A DNA stretch of 55,744 bases from Lachnospiraceae bacterium (GCA_024693135.1 JAILLN010000067.1:1-55744), one strand, 5' to 3'; counted from the stretch's first letter, positions 9,587-18,463 are shown. Made by a program: numbers and translations. The notes: a model not told the origin generated them from the letters alone.

Positions 9587-10486
9587 TCAGTCATAATCCA
9601 GCATGCTATCCATATTTTCATTCAGCCGGTTGATGTATTCCTTAAGCTCATCATGGAGATCCTGTCTCCTCAAGCCAAACTCGATATTTGCCTGGAGGAA
9701 GCCCGTCTTGGAGCCGATATCATACCGGTGCCCCTTGAAATTATAGGCATACATGGCCTCATCCTTCGCCAGCCTCCTCAATGCGTCGGTAAGCTGGATC
9801 TCTCCGCCGGCTCCCCTCTCCTGGTTTTCCAGATAGGAGAAGATCTCCGGCTTCAGGATATACCGGCCGAGGATCGCGATATTTGAGGGAGCCTCTTCCA
9901 GCTTCGGCTTCTCCACCAGGTCCTTCACCTTGTAGACCCTCTCGTCCACCTGCCGGCAGTCCACGATCCCGTACTGGTTTACCACCGCATCCGCTACAGG
10001 CTGCACTCCGATCACGGAGTTGCTGTATTCATTGTAAACATTGATCATCTGCTTCAGGCAGGGCACCTTCGATACCACCACATCGTCTCCCAGAAGCACG
10101 GCGAAGGGCTCATTGCCCACAAAGCGGCTGGCGGAGAGCACGGCATGCCCCAGGCCCAGCGGCTGCTTCTGACGGATGAAGTAGATATTTGCCATCTCGG
10201 AGATGGAACGTACCATGTCCAGCACTTCCTGCTTCTCCTTTTTGGCCAGCTCTGTCTCCAATTCCACCGAACGGTCGAAGTGATCCTCGATGGATCCCTT
10301 ATTCCGGCCGTTTACGATAATGATGTCCTCAATACCGGACTGTACTGCTTCCTCGATAATGTACTGGATCGTGGGTTTATCCACGATGGGAAGCATTTCC
10401 TTGGGCTGTGCCTTGGTCGCCGGCAGAAACCTCGTGCCAAGTCCCGCTGCCGGGATGACCGCCTTTCTGATCTTTTGCTGCTTCAT
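9587..10486 (-). CDS. galU: UTP-glucose-1-phosphate uridylyltransferase
   Basis: A 299-residue nucleotidyltransferase making UDP-glucose from UTP and glucose 1-phosphate, the entry to glycolipids, teichoic-acid decoration and UDP-galactose. The N-terminus has the signature PAAGLGTRFLPATKAQPKEM with the nucleotide-binding Gly-rich loop and Lys. The GalU-type middle (VLLGDDVV, VEKPKLEEAPS) and the sugar-binding GGEIQLTDALRRL follow. It starts 7 bp after the DUF1934 gene. UDP-galactose derived from its product is the substrate of the Glf mutase encoded at 17345-18460, though the two genes are not in one operon. Confidence 0.95.
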   Translation of the reverse strand: MKQQKIRKAVIPAAGLGTRFLPATKAQPKEMLPIVDKPTIQYIIEEAVQSGIEDIIIVNGRNKGSIEDHFDRSVELETELAKKEKQEVLDMVRSISEMANIYFIRQKQPLGLGHAVLSASRFVGNEPFAVLLGDDVVVSKVPCLKQMINVYNEYSNSVIGVQPVADAVVNQYGIVDCRQVDERVYKVKDLVEKPKLEEAPSNIAILGRYILKPEIFSYLENQERGAGGEIQLTDALRRLAKDEAMYAYNFKGHRYDIGSKTGFLQANIEFGLRRQDLHDELKEYINRLNENMDSMLDYD

Positions 10487-10493
10487 CGCTCCC

Positions 10494-10895
10494 TCAACCT
10501 CCTGATGCTCTGATCTCGATATCTACCCTGCCCGGATCTGCCCCGGTCCCGTTCAGGGAAAGGGTATATTCCGCAGACAGGCTGATCCGGTCCTCCTGCC
10601 GGGATACAGACAATGACCCGGTATGGAAGGCCGCCGAAAAGCTTCCATAGGGCGTTTCAAACCTGGCATCCGTCCGCTCTCCCGCCTTCAGGACGAATCC
10701 TGTCCGGATCGCACCCTTCCTCACATATTCCACGGAACAGTCGTCAAACTTCAGGGAGCACTTCTCTGTGCCATCCTCCGTCACGGCTTCGAAAAAAACA
10801 TAGCTCCTGCCGTCCTTTTCATGGTAGCGGCCCAAAGACTCGATCCTTAAGGCCTCCTCAGCTCCCTGTATGGATATACTGCACTCTTTCGTCAT
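10494..10895 (-). CDS. DUF1934 (YwiB-like) beta-barrel protein
   Basis: A 133-residue protein starting at ATG 10895, inside the last codons of murI (38-bp overlap). An upstream in-frame start would lie deeper in murI and add residues without homology. The body is a run of short beta-strands ending in AEYTLSLNGTGADPGRVDIE, as in the small calycin-like barrel family DUF1934, whose Bacillus member is YwiB. The biochemical role of the family is unknown to me. The ribosome site is weak, so translation may be coupled to murI. Confidence 0.72.
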   Translation of the reverse strand: MTKECSISIQGAEEALRIESLGRYHEKDGRSYVFFEAVTEDGTEKCSLKFDDCSVEYVRKGAIRTGFVLKAGERTDARFETPYGSFSAAFHTGSLSVSRQEDRISLSAEYTLSLNGTGADPGRVDIEIRASGG

Positions 10896-11754
10896 AGATA
10901 TGCTGTGCGCCTTTTCGGCTCTTATACGCAAACTGCTCAATGGGGATCTTCTGTGCTCCTTCGATCCCCATGGGAAGAAACATATTCGCCACGCTCTTGA
11001 ATTTCTCCGCGGCATCGCTCACAAAAAAGTGATACGCCTTTTCCTCCGGGCCGATCCCCTTTTCGCTGAGAAGCCCCTGCTCCATGAGCATAGCCCGGCA
11101 TTCCCTGGCCGTCTCATAAGCGGGATTCACCAGGACTACCTCCTCCCCCATGATCTGGCGGATCGCCCCCTCCAGCATGGGATAATGGGTGCAGCCCAGG
11201 ACCAGGGTATCGATGCCGCAGCCCTTCAGCCCGGTCAGATATCTCTCGGCGATCTCTTCCGTGATCCGGTCCTTGAGCCATCCCTCCTCCACCAGCGGGA
11301 CGAAAAGGGGGCAGGCCTTGCCGAAGATCTTCATCTGGGGGCGTATTTCCTTCAGGTACTTCTCATAAATCCCGGAGGATATGGTCGCCTCCGTAGCGAT
11401 GATCCCGATCCTTCCATTCTTTGTGACCCTGGAGGCCGCCAGTGCTCCGGGCTTGACCACGCCGATAATGGGGATATCCGTCTCGCCCTCGATCTCATCC
11501 AGAGCCACGGCACTTGCCGTATTGCAGGCCACCACGATGGCCTTCACGTCCTGAGTACGCAGGAAGCGGATGATCTGCCTGGAATAATCCGTGACGGTCT
11601 CCCTGGATTTGGAGCCATAGGGAACCCTGGCGGTATCTCCGAAGTAAACGATCCTCTCCTCCGGCATCAGCTCCATCAGCTCACGGAAAACCGTAAGGCC
11701 TCCGACTCCGGAATCAAAGACCCCGATGGCCTTGTCCTTTTCCTGTCCTGTCAT
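10858..11754 (-). CDS. murI: Glutamate racemase
   Basis: A 298-residue cofactor-independent racemase supplying D-glutamate for peptidoglycan. It shows IGVFDSGVGGLTVFREL at the N-terminus and YFGDTARVPYGSKS. The two catalytic cysteines are in VVACNTASAVA and LGCTHYPMLE. The length is slightly above the usual 265-280 because of a C-terminal tail of about 20 residues, which overlaps the next gene. Its ATG overlaps the stop of the GntR regulator by 4 bp (ATGA), indicating translational coupling. Confidence 0.95.
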   Translation of the reverse strand: MTGQEKDKAIGVFDSGVGGLTVFRELMELMPEERIVYFGDTARVPYGSKSRETVTDYSRQIIRFLRTQDVKAIVVACNTASAVALDEIEGETDIPIIGVVKPGALAASRVTKNGRIGIIATEATISSGIYEKYLKEIRPQMKIFGKACPLFVPLVEEGWLKDRITEEIAERYLTGLKGCGIDTLVLGCTHYPMLEGAIRQIMGEEVVLVNPAYETARECRAMLMEQGLLSEKGIGPEEKAYHFFVSDAAEKFKSVANMFLPMGIEGAQKIPIEQFAYKSRKGAQHIYDERVQYIHTGS

Positions 11755-12419
11755 TTGATGTGCCTGTATATCTCCAGCGCCTGATTGTCGATATGCATCC
11801 GGATGATCCGGACTGCCTTGTCGCTCTGGGCGCTCCCGATGGCCTCGATCAGCATCTGGTGCTCCTCCACCAGATGGCTGAAATCCTTCATATCTTTCAG
11901 ATATTCGTATTTATAGCGGTAGATCTGCTCCTTCAGATTGTAGAGGGTCTCTGCGATCTTTTCATTCCCCGCCGCTTCCACGATGATATTGTGGAATTGC
12001 AGATCTGCATCCGCAATGGTCACCGGATCCCCGGTCTTTACCGACTCCCGGAATGCATCATTCGCGGCCCTTAGGGCATCCAGCTGCTTCTTTGTGATCC
12101 GGGAGCAGGCGGCATTGACGGTAAAGGTCTCCAGGGTTTTCCTTGCCTCCAGCACATCAGCCAGCTGCTTCTCCGTCACATAGCCCACATGGGCTCCGCG
12201 CCTGGGAAGCATGACCACCAGGCCTTCCTGCTCCAGCATGCGGATGGCCTCCCGTACCGGCGTACGGCTGACGCCCAGCCGGTCTGCCAGAGCTACCTCC
12301 ATGAGCCTCTCCCCCGGTTTCAGCTTTCCCCTTAAGATATCATCCCGGATCCGGTTGAATACCACATCCCTCAGGGGAAGAAACGCATCATCCTGTATTT
12401 CATGATTCATTGGCATCAT
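11751..12419 (-). CDS. GntR-family (FadR/FCD subfamily) transcription regulator
   Basis: A 222-residue regulator with an N-terminal winged helix (about 15-80; RLGVSRTPVREAIRMLEQEG is the recognition-helix region) and a C-terminal all-helical FCD domain (about 88-215) that in this family binds a carboxylate metabolite and often a metal. The residues DLQFHNIIVEAAGN carry the typical Asp and His of the FCD pocket. The gene sits between ispE (24 bp away) and murI (4-bp overlap), an unusual place for such a regulator since no catabolic target is adjacent. The effector and regulon are unknown. Confidence 0.9.
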   Translation of the reverse strand: MMPMNHEIQDDAFLPLRDVVFNRIRDDILRGKLKPGERLMEVALADRLGVSRTPVREAIRMLEQEGLVVMLPRRGAHVGYVTEKQLADVLEARKTLETFTVNAACSRITKKQLDALRAANDAFRESVKTGDPVTIADADLQFHNIIVEAAGNEKIAETLYNLKEQIYRYKYEYLKDMKDFSHLVEEHQMLIEAIGSAQSDKAVRIIRMHIDNQALEIYRHIK

Positions 12420-12443
12420 TATCCCTGTCCCTTTGTCTCTTTT

Positions 12444-13328
12444 CTACCCGAAGGCCGGCTGGAAGCCTGTAAGAAAGACCTTATCGGCCGCCGCATCGCA
12501 CAAAAGTACCTCATAGGCCCGCTCTGCGGTATCATAGTCTACAAAAAGCCCGTACACGGAAGGCCCGCTGCCGCTCATCAATGCACCTGCCGCTCCGTTT
12601 GACATCATAAACCGCTTGAGCATGGCAATCTCCGGATGCCTGGGTATGGTGACCTCCTCCAGGACATTTCCCAAAAATTCCGGAATGCACCCGGTATCAT
12701 CCATATCGATGGCTGCCTTCAGGTGATCCAGGTCCGGATGCGAGGCGATCTGAATCTGATCCAGGGCCTCATATACCTCTTTTGTGGAAACCTGGATATC
12801 CGGCACGGCCAGCAGGACGGTAAGCCCCTCCGGGGTCATCATCGGAGTCAGGATCTCTCCCACCCCTTCTGCCACCGCGGTGCCTCCCATAAGACAGAAG
12901 GGCACGTCCGCTCCCAGCTTCAGCCCTCTCTGGGCGAGATCCTCGTCGGAAAGCCCAAGGCCAAAGAATTCATTCACTCCTTTGAGCACTGCCGCCGCAT
13001 CGGTGCTTCCTCCGGCAAGGCCTGCGGCTATGGGAATGTTTTTTTCGATGTCTATGGCCAGATGGTCTGTGATGGCAAACTCCGAAAACAAAAGCCTTGC
13101 CGCCCGGTATGCCAAGTTTCCCTCATCGCAGGGAAGGTTCCTGACATTGCAGGAAACCGTGATCTCTCCTTCCTCGCTGCTGCCGTTCACTTCAGGCAGG
13201 GGCTCGAGATGGATTATATCGCACAGAGAGATGGACTGCATGACCATGCTGAGGTCATGGTAACCGTCTTCCCTTCTCCCCAGCACATCCAGTCCCAGGT
13301 TTATCTTTGCATAAGCCTCTATTTCCAA
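12444..13328 (-). CDS. ispE: 4-diphosphocytidyl-2-C-methyl-D-erythritol kinase
   Basis: A 294-residue GHMP-family kinase of the methylerythritol-phosphate (isoprenoid) pathway. The N-terminus AYAKINLGLDVLGRREDGYH is the IspE hallmark. The ATP loop is PIAAGLAGGSTDAAAVLKG, and the C-terminal GHMP motif GALMSGSGPSVYG is present. It is the first gene of a long minus-strand run. A sigma-A-type promoter lies about 90 bp upstream. Confidence 0.95.
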   Translation of the reverse strand: MEIEAYAKINLGLDVLGRREDGYHDLSMVMQSISLCDIIHLEPLPEVNGSSEEGEITVSCNVRNLPCDEGNLAYRAARLLFSEFAITDHLAIDIEKNIPIAAGLAGGSTDAAAVLKGVNEFFGLGLSDEDLAQRGLKLGADVPFCLMGGTAVAEGVGEILTPMMTPEGLTVLLAVPDIQVSTKEVYEALDQIQIASHPDLDHLKAAIDMDDTGCIPEFLGNVLEEVTIPRHPEIAMLKRFMMSNGAAGALMSGSGPSVYGLFVDYDTAERAYEVLLCDAAADKVFLTGFQPAFG

Positions 13329-13418
13329 CGGCCTCTCCTTTTATTTCATGATCTGGGAACGCATGGCAGTCCACGGAACGGATCCGCCAATGCCTGCAGG
13401 CTGATAAACAGCATTTCT

Positions 13419-13447
13419 ATATTATCACAATTGCCTCTATTTCACAA
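13419..13447 (-). promoter_or_regulatory. Sigma-A promoter for the ispE run
   Basis: On the minus strand TTGTGA (13447-13442), a 17-bp spacer and TAATAT (13424-13419), with TG just before the -10 box (extended -10). The CACAATTG sequence occurs twice, 14 bases apart, in and next to the -35 region, which may be a protein-binding site. The start codon of ispE is about 90 bp downstream. Confidence 0.65.
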
Positions 13448-13534
13448 TTGTTCCGCTCAAGGATCAGGATCCATGATTTTCCCAGGGCCGGGATCCGTAA
13501 TCCGGTCAGCCATGCAGGCTGTTTCTGACGAAGC

Positions 13535-13572
13535 ATAAAAAAAAGACGCCACATCATGTGGCGCCTTTTTGC
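13535..13572 (-). terminator. Rho-independent terminator after rplA
   Basis: A GC-rich stem (GGCGCCACAT and ATGTGGCGTC in the minus-strand RNA) is followed by eight T residues. A T run on the other side means it could also work on the plus strand. It lies 10-45 bp after the rplA stop codon. Confidence 0.9.
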
Positions 13573-13583
13573 ATTCTGCTTTA

Positions 13584-14273
13584 TCAGACTTTTGTATTAT
13601 TGATACGGATGCCGGGGCCCATGGTGGAGGTAACCGCAATACTCCTCATGAACTGGCCCTTCACCGCCGACGGCCTGGCCTTCTGCAGTGCTCCCACCAG
13701 CGCATTGTAATTGTCCAGCAGCGCTTCCTGGCTGAAGGAAGCCTTTCCGATGGGCACATGGATGATGTTTGCCTTGTCCAGACGGTACTCGACCTTACCG
13801 GCTTTGATATCCTGGATCGCCTTTGCCACGTCCATGGTCACGGTACCTGCCTTCGGGTTCGGCATCAATCCCTTCGGGCCAAGCACCTTACCCAGGCGGC
13901 CTACGACACCCATCATATCCGGGGTCGCCACCACGACGTCAAAATCAAGCCATCCTTCCTTCTGGATCTTAGGGATCAGCTCTTCGCCGCCTACATGATC
14001 CGCTCCGGCCGATTCTGCCTCGGCGATCTTGTCGCCCTTTGCAAATACCAGCACACGAACGGTACGCCCGGTACCATGGGGCAGTACAACGGCTCCACGG
14101 ATCTGCTGCTCAGCATGCCTGCCGTCGCAGCCTGTCCGGATATGTACCTCGATGGTCTCGTCGAATTTCGCCGTAGCCACCTTCTTGACCAGATCCATAG
14201 CCTCTTCGGGCTCATACAGCTTCATGCGGTCAACGAGTTTTGCCGCTTCCACATATTTCTTGCCATGCTTCAT
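13584..14273 (-). CDS. rplA: 50S ribosomal protein L1
   Basis: The 229-residue L1 has the family signature around residues 120-145 ([20 protein letters not shown]) and the usual length. L1 binds 23S rRNA at the L1 stalk and, in many bacteria, represses its own L11-L1 operon mRNA. It lies 13 bp after rplK. The clear terminator just downstream shows that rplJ-rplL, usually next in Clostridia, are not in this transcript. Confidence 0.98.
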   Translation of the reverse strand: MKHGKKYVEAAKLVDRMKLYEPEEAMDLVKKVATAKFDETIEVHIRTGCDGRHAEQQIRGAVVLPHGTGRTVRVLVFAKGDKIAEAESAGADHVGGEELIPKIQKEGWLDFDVVVATPDMMGVVGRLGKVLGPKGLMPNPKAGTVTMDVAKAIQDIKAGKVEYRLDKANIIHVPIGKASFSQEALLDNYNALVGALQKARPSAVKGQFMRSIAVTSTMGPGIRINNTKV

Positions 14274-14286
14274 ATCACGATCCTCC

Positions 14287-14712
14287 TTACTTTTCTACTT
14301 CCACGCCCATGCTGCGCGCTGTGCCTGCTATCATGCTCATGGCCGCCTCAAGGGATGCGGCGTTCAGGTCGGGCATCTTCTGCTTTGCGATCTCCTCCAG
14401 CTTTTCCTTGGAGAGAGTGGCAACCTTGGTCTTGTTGGGAGTCCCGGATGCCTTCTGCAGATTGCATGCCTTTTTGATGAGCACGGCGGCCGGCGGAGTC
14501 TTCGTGATGAATGTGAAGCTCTGGTCCGCAAAAACCGTGATGACGACAGGAATGATGGTATCACCCTGATCTGCCGTCCTGGCGTTGAACTGCTTTGTGA
14601 ATTCAACGATGTTTACGCCATGCTGTCCCAGTGCCGGGCCAACAGGCGGTGCCGGTGTAGCTTTTCCGGCAGGAATCTGTAACTTGATGTAGCCTTTTAC
14701 CTTCTTTGCCAT
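14287..14712 (-). CDS. rplK: 50S ribosomal protein L11
   Basis: The 141-residue L11 begins at [20 protein letters not shown]. The start at 14712 is chosen because GGAGGAG precedes it; an upstream in-frame start at 14736 would contain that ribosome site. The RNA-binding C-terminal domain ends in [16 protein letters not shown]11 forms the GTPase-associated centre and is needed for RelA-type stringent signalling. Confidence 0.98.
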   Translation of the reverse strand: MAKKVKGYIKLQIPAGKATPAPPVGPALGQHGVNIVEFTKQFNARTADQGDTIIPVVITVFADQSFTFITKTPPAAVLIKKACNLQKASGTPNKTKVATLSKEKLEEIAKQKMPDLNAASLEAAMSMIAGTARSMGVEVEK

Positions 14713-14851
14713 TCTGGCTCCTCCTTTTCTTCCCAATAAAATGGGGTGTGGTGTTCGGGGCGGAGCCCCCTCCCACGCATTTCTATTTGACTATCTGCCC
14801 GGATACCCGGGACAGCTGAGTCCATAACTATGCCCGCAGAAACATTCCCTC
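14713..14851 (-). promoter_or_regulatory. Leader region of rplK with GC-rich hairpin
   Basis: The 139-bp spacer between nusG and rplK can form a stem of GGGGC and GCCCC with a 3-base loop (14757-14769), but has no T run. In other bacteria the L11-L1 mRNA leader carries the L1 autoregulatory site. That role is plausible here but I could not confirm the L1-binding motif by eye. Confidence 0.3.
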
Positions 14852-15388
14852 TTATCTAAGCAGTGAGAGCTGATCGAAGCTGATATCCACAGGGGTTTCC
14901 CTTCCAAACAGCTCCACCATAAGGGTAGCCGTGCGCTTGCTGTTGTCCATCCTGGCAATGGGACCCACCGTATCTCTCCAGGGGCCTGCCACCACCTGCA
15001 CGGTATCGCCTACGCCAAAGTTGATCACCATATTTTCCACATGGATGCCCAGGTGCTTCATTTCCTCGTCGCTCAAGGGAACCGCCTTGCTTCCCGGCCC
15101 CACAAAGCCCGTAACGCCCCGGGTATTCCGGACCACATACCAGGTATCATCGTCCATGACCATATTGACTAAAACATAGCCGGGGAAAAGCTTCTTTTCC
15201 ACTTCCTTGCGCTGGCCGTTTTCCTTTGTCTCGATCTTGGTCTCCGTAGGCACGCGCACTTCAAGGATCCTATCCTCCAGGTGCCTGTTTACGATGGACA
15301 TCTCTATGCCGGCTTTCACTTTCTTCTCATATCCGGAATAAGTGTGAGCCACATACCAATGCGGCTCTTTTTGTTCATTATCGGCCAT
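14852..15388 (-). CDS. nusG: Transcription termination/antitermination factor NusG
   Basis: A 178-residue NusG. The N-terminal NGN domain starts at HWYVAHTYSGYEKKV and the C-terminal KOW motif includes VGDTVQVVAGPWRDTVG. The start is placed at ATG 15388 (MADNEQ), as an upstream in-frame start would extend into secE. It follows secE by 13 bp in the conserved secE-nusG-rplK-rplA order. Confidence 0.97.
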   Translation of the reverse strand: MADNEQKEPHWYVAHTYSGYEKKVKAGIEMSIVNRHLEDRILEVRVPTETKIETKENGQRKEVEKKLFPGYVLVNMVMDDDTWYVVRNTRGVTGFVGPGSKAVPLSDEEMKHLGIHVENMVINFGVGDTVQVVAGPWRDTVGPIARMDNSKRTATLMVELFGRETPVDISFDQLSLLR

Positions 15389-15401
15389 TCTTGACCTCCG
15401 T

Positions 15402-15629
15402 TTATCTGACCAGGAAATTGATCCCGTACTGCAGCGCTCTGTCCAGAACGGCAATCAGTGCGCCCGTGATCACGGACACCACCACCACTGCCACGGTCTG
15501 ACGATACAGAGTCTTACGGTCAGGCCAGATAATCTTCTTGAACTCGGCCTTGACTCCCTTCCAGAACGTGCCTGTCTTTTTCGCAACCTGACTGTCTTTC
15601 TTTTCTTTCTTTTCTTCTGCCTCTGCCAT
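15402..15629 (-). CDS. secE: Preprotein translocase subunit SecE
   Basis: A 75-residue SecE with a charged cytoplasmic N-terminus, the amphipathic segment GVKAEFKKIIWPDRKTL typical of the family, and one transmembrane helix (about 45-68). It is the small essential partner of SecY and SecG. It sits in the expected place between rpmG and nusG. Confidence 0.96.
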   Translation of the reverse strand: MAEAEEKKEKKDSQVAKKTGTFWKGVKAEFKKIIWPDRKTLYRQTVAVVVVSVITGALIAVLDRALQYGINFLVR

Positions 15630-15649
15630 AATAAGCTCCCTAATGATCC

Positions 15650-15799
15650 TTACTTTGTTTCCTGATGTAAGGTGTGCTTCCTGCAGAACCTGCAGTACTT
15701 GTTGATCTTCATCCTGTCCGGATGGGTCTTTTTATCCTTTGTAGTGTCGTAATTGCGATTCTTGCATTCCGTGCAAGCCAGGGTTATTCTCGTACGCAT
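15650..15799 (-). CDS. rpmG: 50S ribosomal protein L33
   Basis: A 49-codon gene on the minus strand, beginning [18 protein letters not shown]. Two CxxC pairs (TLACTECK and KYCRFCRK) form the zinc ribbon of zinc-type L33. GGGAGGAG lies 5-6 bases before ATG 15799. rpmG-secE-nusG is the standard order in Firmicutes. Confidence 0.97.
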   Translation of the reverse strand: MRTRITLACTECKNRNYDTTKDKKTHPDRMKINKYCRFCRKHTLHQETK

Positions 15800-15882
15800 A
15801 GCGCTCCTCCCTATGATCAGCCAACTCTTTGTCCTATCCGAAAAAGGTCAAAAAAATAAGACCCTTTTGCCGTCGTTCTACC

Positions 15883-15911
15883 AATATATCATCCAAGCCC
15901 TGTCGTGTCAA
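15883..15911 (-). promoter_or_regulatory. Strong sigma-A promoter for rpmG-secE-nusG-rplK-rplA
   Basis: A perfect -35 TTGACA (15911-15906), a 17-bp spacer and -10 TATATT (15888-15883) on the minus strand. The leader to rpmG is about 75 nt and contains an imperfect AAAAGGGTC/GACCTTTT stem with a U-rich loop (15842-15868). Confidence 0.85.
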
Positions 15912-16050
15912 TAAAAAATAGAAGTTTTTTTAAAAAATCCCTTGCGTTTCTTGACATTCCATGATAAGATATAAGCGTATAAATGGATTGTTATACATTT
16001 ATGTTTATTTTTAGTCCCACAAATTCATGGATGAAAGGAGGGGACGTTCA

Positions 16051-17361
16051 ATGGCTGGCTTTGCATTAACCAATATCTATAATAACTATCTCACGACCTA
16101 CGCGCCGAGTCTACCCGGTTCGCGTTATGATACCCACAAGCGAAGTGAACTGAAGGGCATTTACGAGTCGATCCTGAAGCAGTCCAAGGAGTCTCCCCTC
16201 TTTCTGCTGGATACGGGAGAGGAAACGACACGTTTTGCCATTAATATGAAGGAAAACGCCAGGGAGCTGAAGAATACCATCTCCTCTCTTTCCTCCGACG
16301 GCACCTCCAGCGTGCTGGATCAGAAGAAGGCTTTTTCCTCCGACGAGGATATCATCACGGCGAAATATATCGGGGATTCCAACCGGAAGATCAATCCGGA
16401 CAATGTGCCTTCCTTCAATATAGAAGTAAAGCAGATGGCCGGCACCCAGGTCAACCTTGGCCGGTTCATTCCTTCCGGGCAGATGGATCTCCCTGCAGAT
16501 ACCTATTCGTTTGACATCCAGATCAATGATACGGATTATGAATTCCAGTTCAACATCGAAGCCGGGGATACCAACCAGTCCATGCAGGAGAAGCTGTCAC
16601 GGCTGATCAACCGGTCCAATATCGGGGTCACGGCCTCTGTGGAGGAGGACGGCAGTGGCAATTCCGCCTTGAGGCTTGAAAGCAATTCCACCGGCAGGCT
16701 GTCCGACGGCGGCGATATCTTCCGGGTATCCGATGACAGCACCACCAAGACGGCAGGCGCCGTGGAATATTTCGGCATAGCTGATGTCACGAGGCCCGCG
16801 CAGAATGCCGTATTCTCATTGAACGGCACGGAGCACAGCGCCTATTCCAATTCCTTCACCATCGACAAGTCCTATGAGGTGACCCTCCAGGGAGTCAGCG
16901 AGGAAGGAAAGGAGACCACCGTGGGCCTGAAGCCTGACGTGGAATCCCTGATCGGCAATATCTCCGACCTGGTTAAGGGCTACAATGAATTCGTAAACCG
17001 TGCCGCGGGATATACCCAGAGCTACGGCCGCTCCAATAAATTCAATACGGAGATGCTCAGCATGCGCAATGATTACCGCAATGAGCTGGATTCCATCGGC
17101 CTTTCCTTCAAGGAGGACGGCACCCTGGAGATCGACCGGAACCTTCTCCGCTCCTCGGCCAACGAGGGCGATCCTCACGAGACGCTGAAGCCCATCACCA
17201 ATTTTACTTCCGCCCTCTTAAGGAAAGCCAGGCAGATCTCGCTGAATCCCATGAATTACACGAACCGTGTGGTGGTGGAATATAAAAATCCGGGAAAGAA
17301 CTTTCCGAATCCTTATATCACAAGCATGTATTCCGGCATGATGTTTAACGGATACTGCTGA
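16051..17361 (+). CDS. Orphan FliD-like (hook-associated protein 2-like) flagellar protein
   Basis: A 436-residue protein on the plus strand, starting at ATG 16051 behind AAAGGAGG; an upstream ATG at 16027 would put that ribosome site inside the gene. The middle (about 125-210) resembles FliD/flagellin domains (NIEVKQMAGTQVNLGRF, then LPADTYSFDIQINDTDYEFQ). The region about 260-370 resembles the FliD C-terminal part (SLIGNISDLVKGYNEFVNRA, DSIGLSFKEDGTLEI). The first 80 residues and the last 60 do not look like a canonical FliD: the standard N-terminal polymerisation segment is not recognisable, and the protein is about 180 residues shorter than the FliD encoded at 26828. It is not beside other flagellar genes and ends tail-to-tail with glf, overlapping by 17 bp. 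It may be an alternative cap or junction protein. Confidence 0.65.
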   Translation: MAGFALTNIYNNYLTTYAPSLPGSRYDTHKRSELKGIYESILKQSKESPLFLLDTGEETTRFAINMKENARELKNTISSLSSDGTSSVLDQKKAFSSDEDIITAKYIGDSNRKINPDNVPSFNIEVKQMAGTQVNLGRFIPSGQMDLPADTYSFDIQINDTDYEFQFNIEAGDTNQSMQEKLSRLINRSNIGVTASVEEDGSGNSALRLESNSTGRLSDGGDIFRVSDDSTTKTAGAVEYFGIADVTRPAQNAVFSLNGTEHSAYSNSFTIDKSYEVTLQGVSEEGKETTVGLKPDVESLIGNISDLVKGYNEFVNRAAGYTQSYGRSNKFNTEMLSMRNDYRNELDSIGLSFKEDGTLEIDRNLLRSSANEGDPHETLKPITNFTSALLRKARQISLNPMNYTNRVVVEYKNPGKNFPNPYITSMYSGMMFNGYC

Positions 17362-18460
17362 TCAGATCCAGCGCCGAGCGCACTGTATCATCCATATCAA
17401 AATACCGGTACTGTCCAAGCCTCCCGCCGAAGACCGTACCGGTTTCTTTTTGGGCAAGCTCGCTGTACTGCTGATAAAGACGGTCATTCCGCTCATCATT
17501 CACCGGATAATAGGGTTCCTCCCCCTTTTGGAAAGCGGAAGGATATTCCCTTGTGATGACGGTGCTTGTATCGGAGGCTTCTTTATTTTCCGGCTCAAAA
17601 TGCCTGTGCTCGATGATCCGGGTATAGGGCACCTCATACTCCGTATAATTCACCACCGCATTCCCCTGGAAATTCTTAAGCCCCACGACTTCTGTCTCAA
17701 ATCTCAGCCCGCGGTATTCCAGCTCTCCCAGGCAGTAATCGAAATATTCATCGATCATCCCGGTAAAGATCACGCATCCTGCCTGAAGATCCGGATCCGA
17801 TCTATGCTTCAGGTAATCCACCCCCAGCCGGACCTCGACTCCCTCAAACATCCTCCCGATCATGGCGGTATATCCGCCAATGGGGATTCCCTGGTAAAGG
17901 TCGTTGAAATAGTTATTATCATAGGTGAACCGGACCGGAAGCCTCCGGATGATAAATGCCGGCAGCTCGTCCGCCCTGCGCCCCCACTGCTTTTCCGTAT
18001 AGCCCTTCACCAGCTTCTCATAGATATCCCGCCCCACCAGCAAAAGAGCCTGCTCCTCCAGATTGCGGGGCTTTTGGATCCCGGATTCCTTTACCTTTAA
18101 GACCTGCCTTTCGATCTCCTGCCTGGCCTCCTCCGGGGAAGCCACCCCCCAGAGTGCATGAAAGGTATTCATATTGAAGGGCAGGTTGTAAAGCTCATCC
18201 TTATATTTTGCCAAGGGGGAATTGGTATAGCGGTTGAATTCAGCAAAACGGCACACATAATCCCATACCTCCCGGTCGGATGTATGGAAGATGTGTGCCC
18301 CATAGCGGTGTACGTGGATGCCCTCCACGGTTTCCGTATAAGCATTGCCTGCGATATGGCCGCGCCGGTCGATCACCAGCACCCTTTTTCCCATGTCGGA
18401 AAGCTGCCTGGCGCATACTGCCCCAAACAGCCCTGCCCCCACTACCAGAAAGTCCCACAT
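17345..18460 (-). CDS. glf: UDP-galactopyranose mutase
   Basis: A 371-residue flavoprotein converting UDP-galactopyranose to UDP-galactofuranose. The FAD-binding GAGLFGAV motif opens the protein (8-15). The Glf-typical region HVHRYGAHIFHTSDREVW (about 49-66) and the conserved YTEKQWGRRADELP are present. It implies galactofuranose in a surface glycan. It follows the O-antigen-ligase-type gene by 3 bp and converges with the FliD-like gene. Confidence 0.96.
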   Translation of the reverse strand: MWDFLVVGAGLFGAVCARQLSDMGKRVLVIDRRGHIAGNAYTETVEGIHVHRYGAHIFHTSDREVWDYVCRFAEFNRYTNSPLAKYKDELYNLPFNMNTFHALWGVASPEEARQEIERQVLKVKESGIQKPRNLEEQALLLVGRDIYEKLVKGYTEKQWGRRADELPAFIIRRLPVRFTYDNNYFNDLYQGIPIGGYTAMIGRMFEGVEVRLGVDYLKHRSDPDLQAGCVIFTGMIDEYFDYCLGELEYRGLRFETEVVGLKNFQGNAVVNYTEYEVPYTRIIEHRHFEPENKEASDTSTVITREYPSAFQKGEEPYYPVNDERNDRLYQQYSELAQKETGTVFGGRLGQYRYFDMDDTVRSALDLISSIR

Positions 18461-18463
18461 GGC

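Noticed and set aside
15951..15956. TTGACA on the plus strand as -35 for the FliD-like gene
   Set aside because: No acceptable -10 box lies 16-18 bp downstream, so I did not call a promoter.
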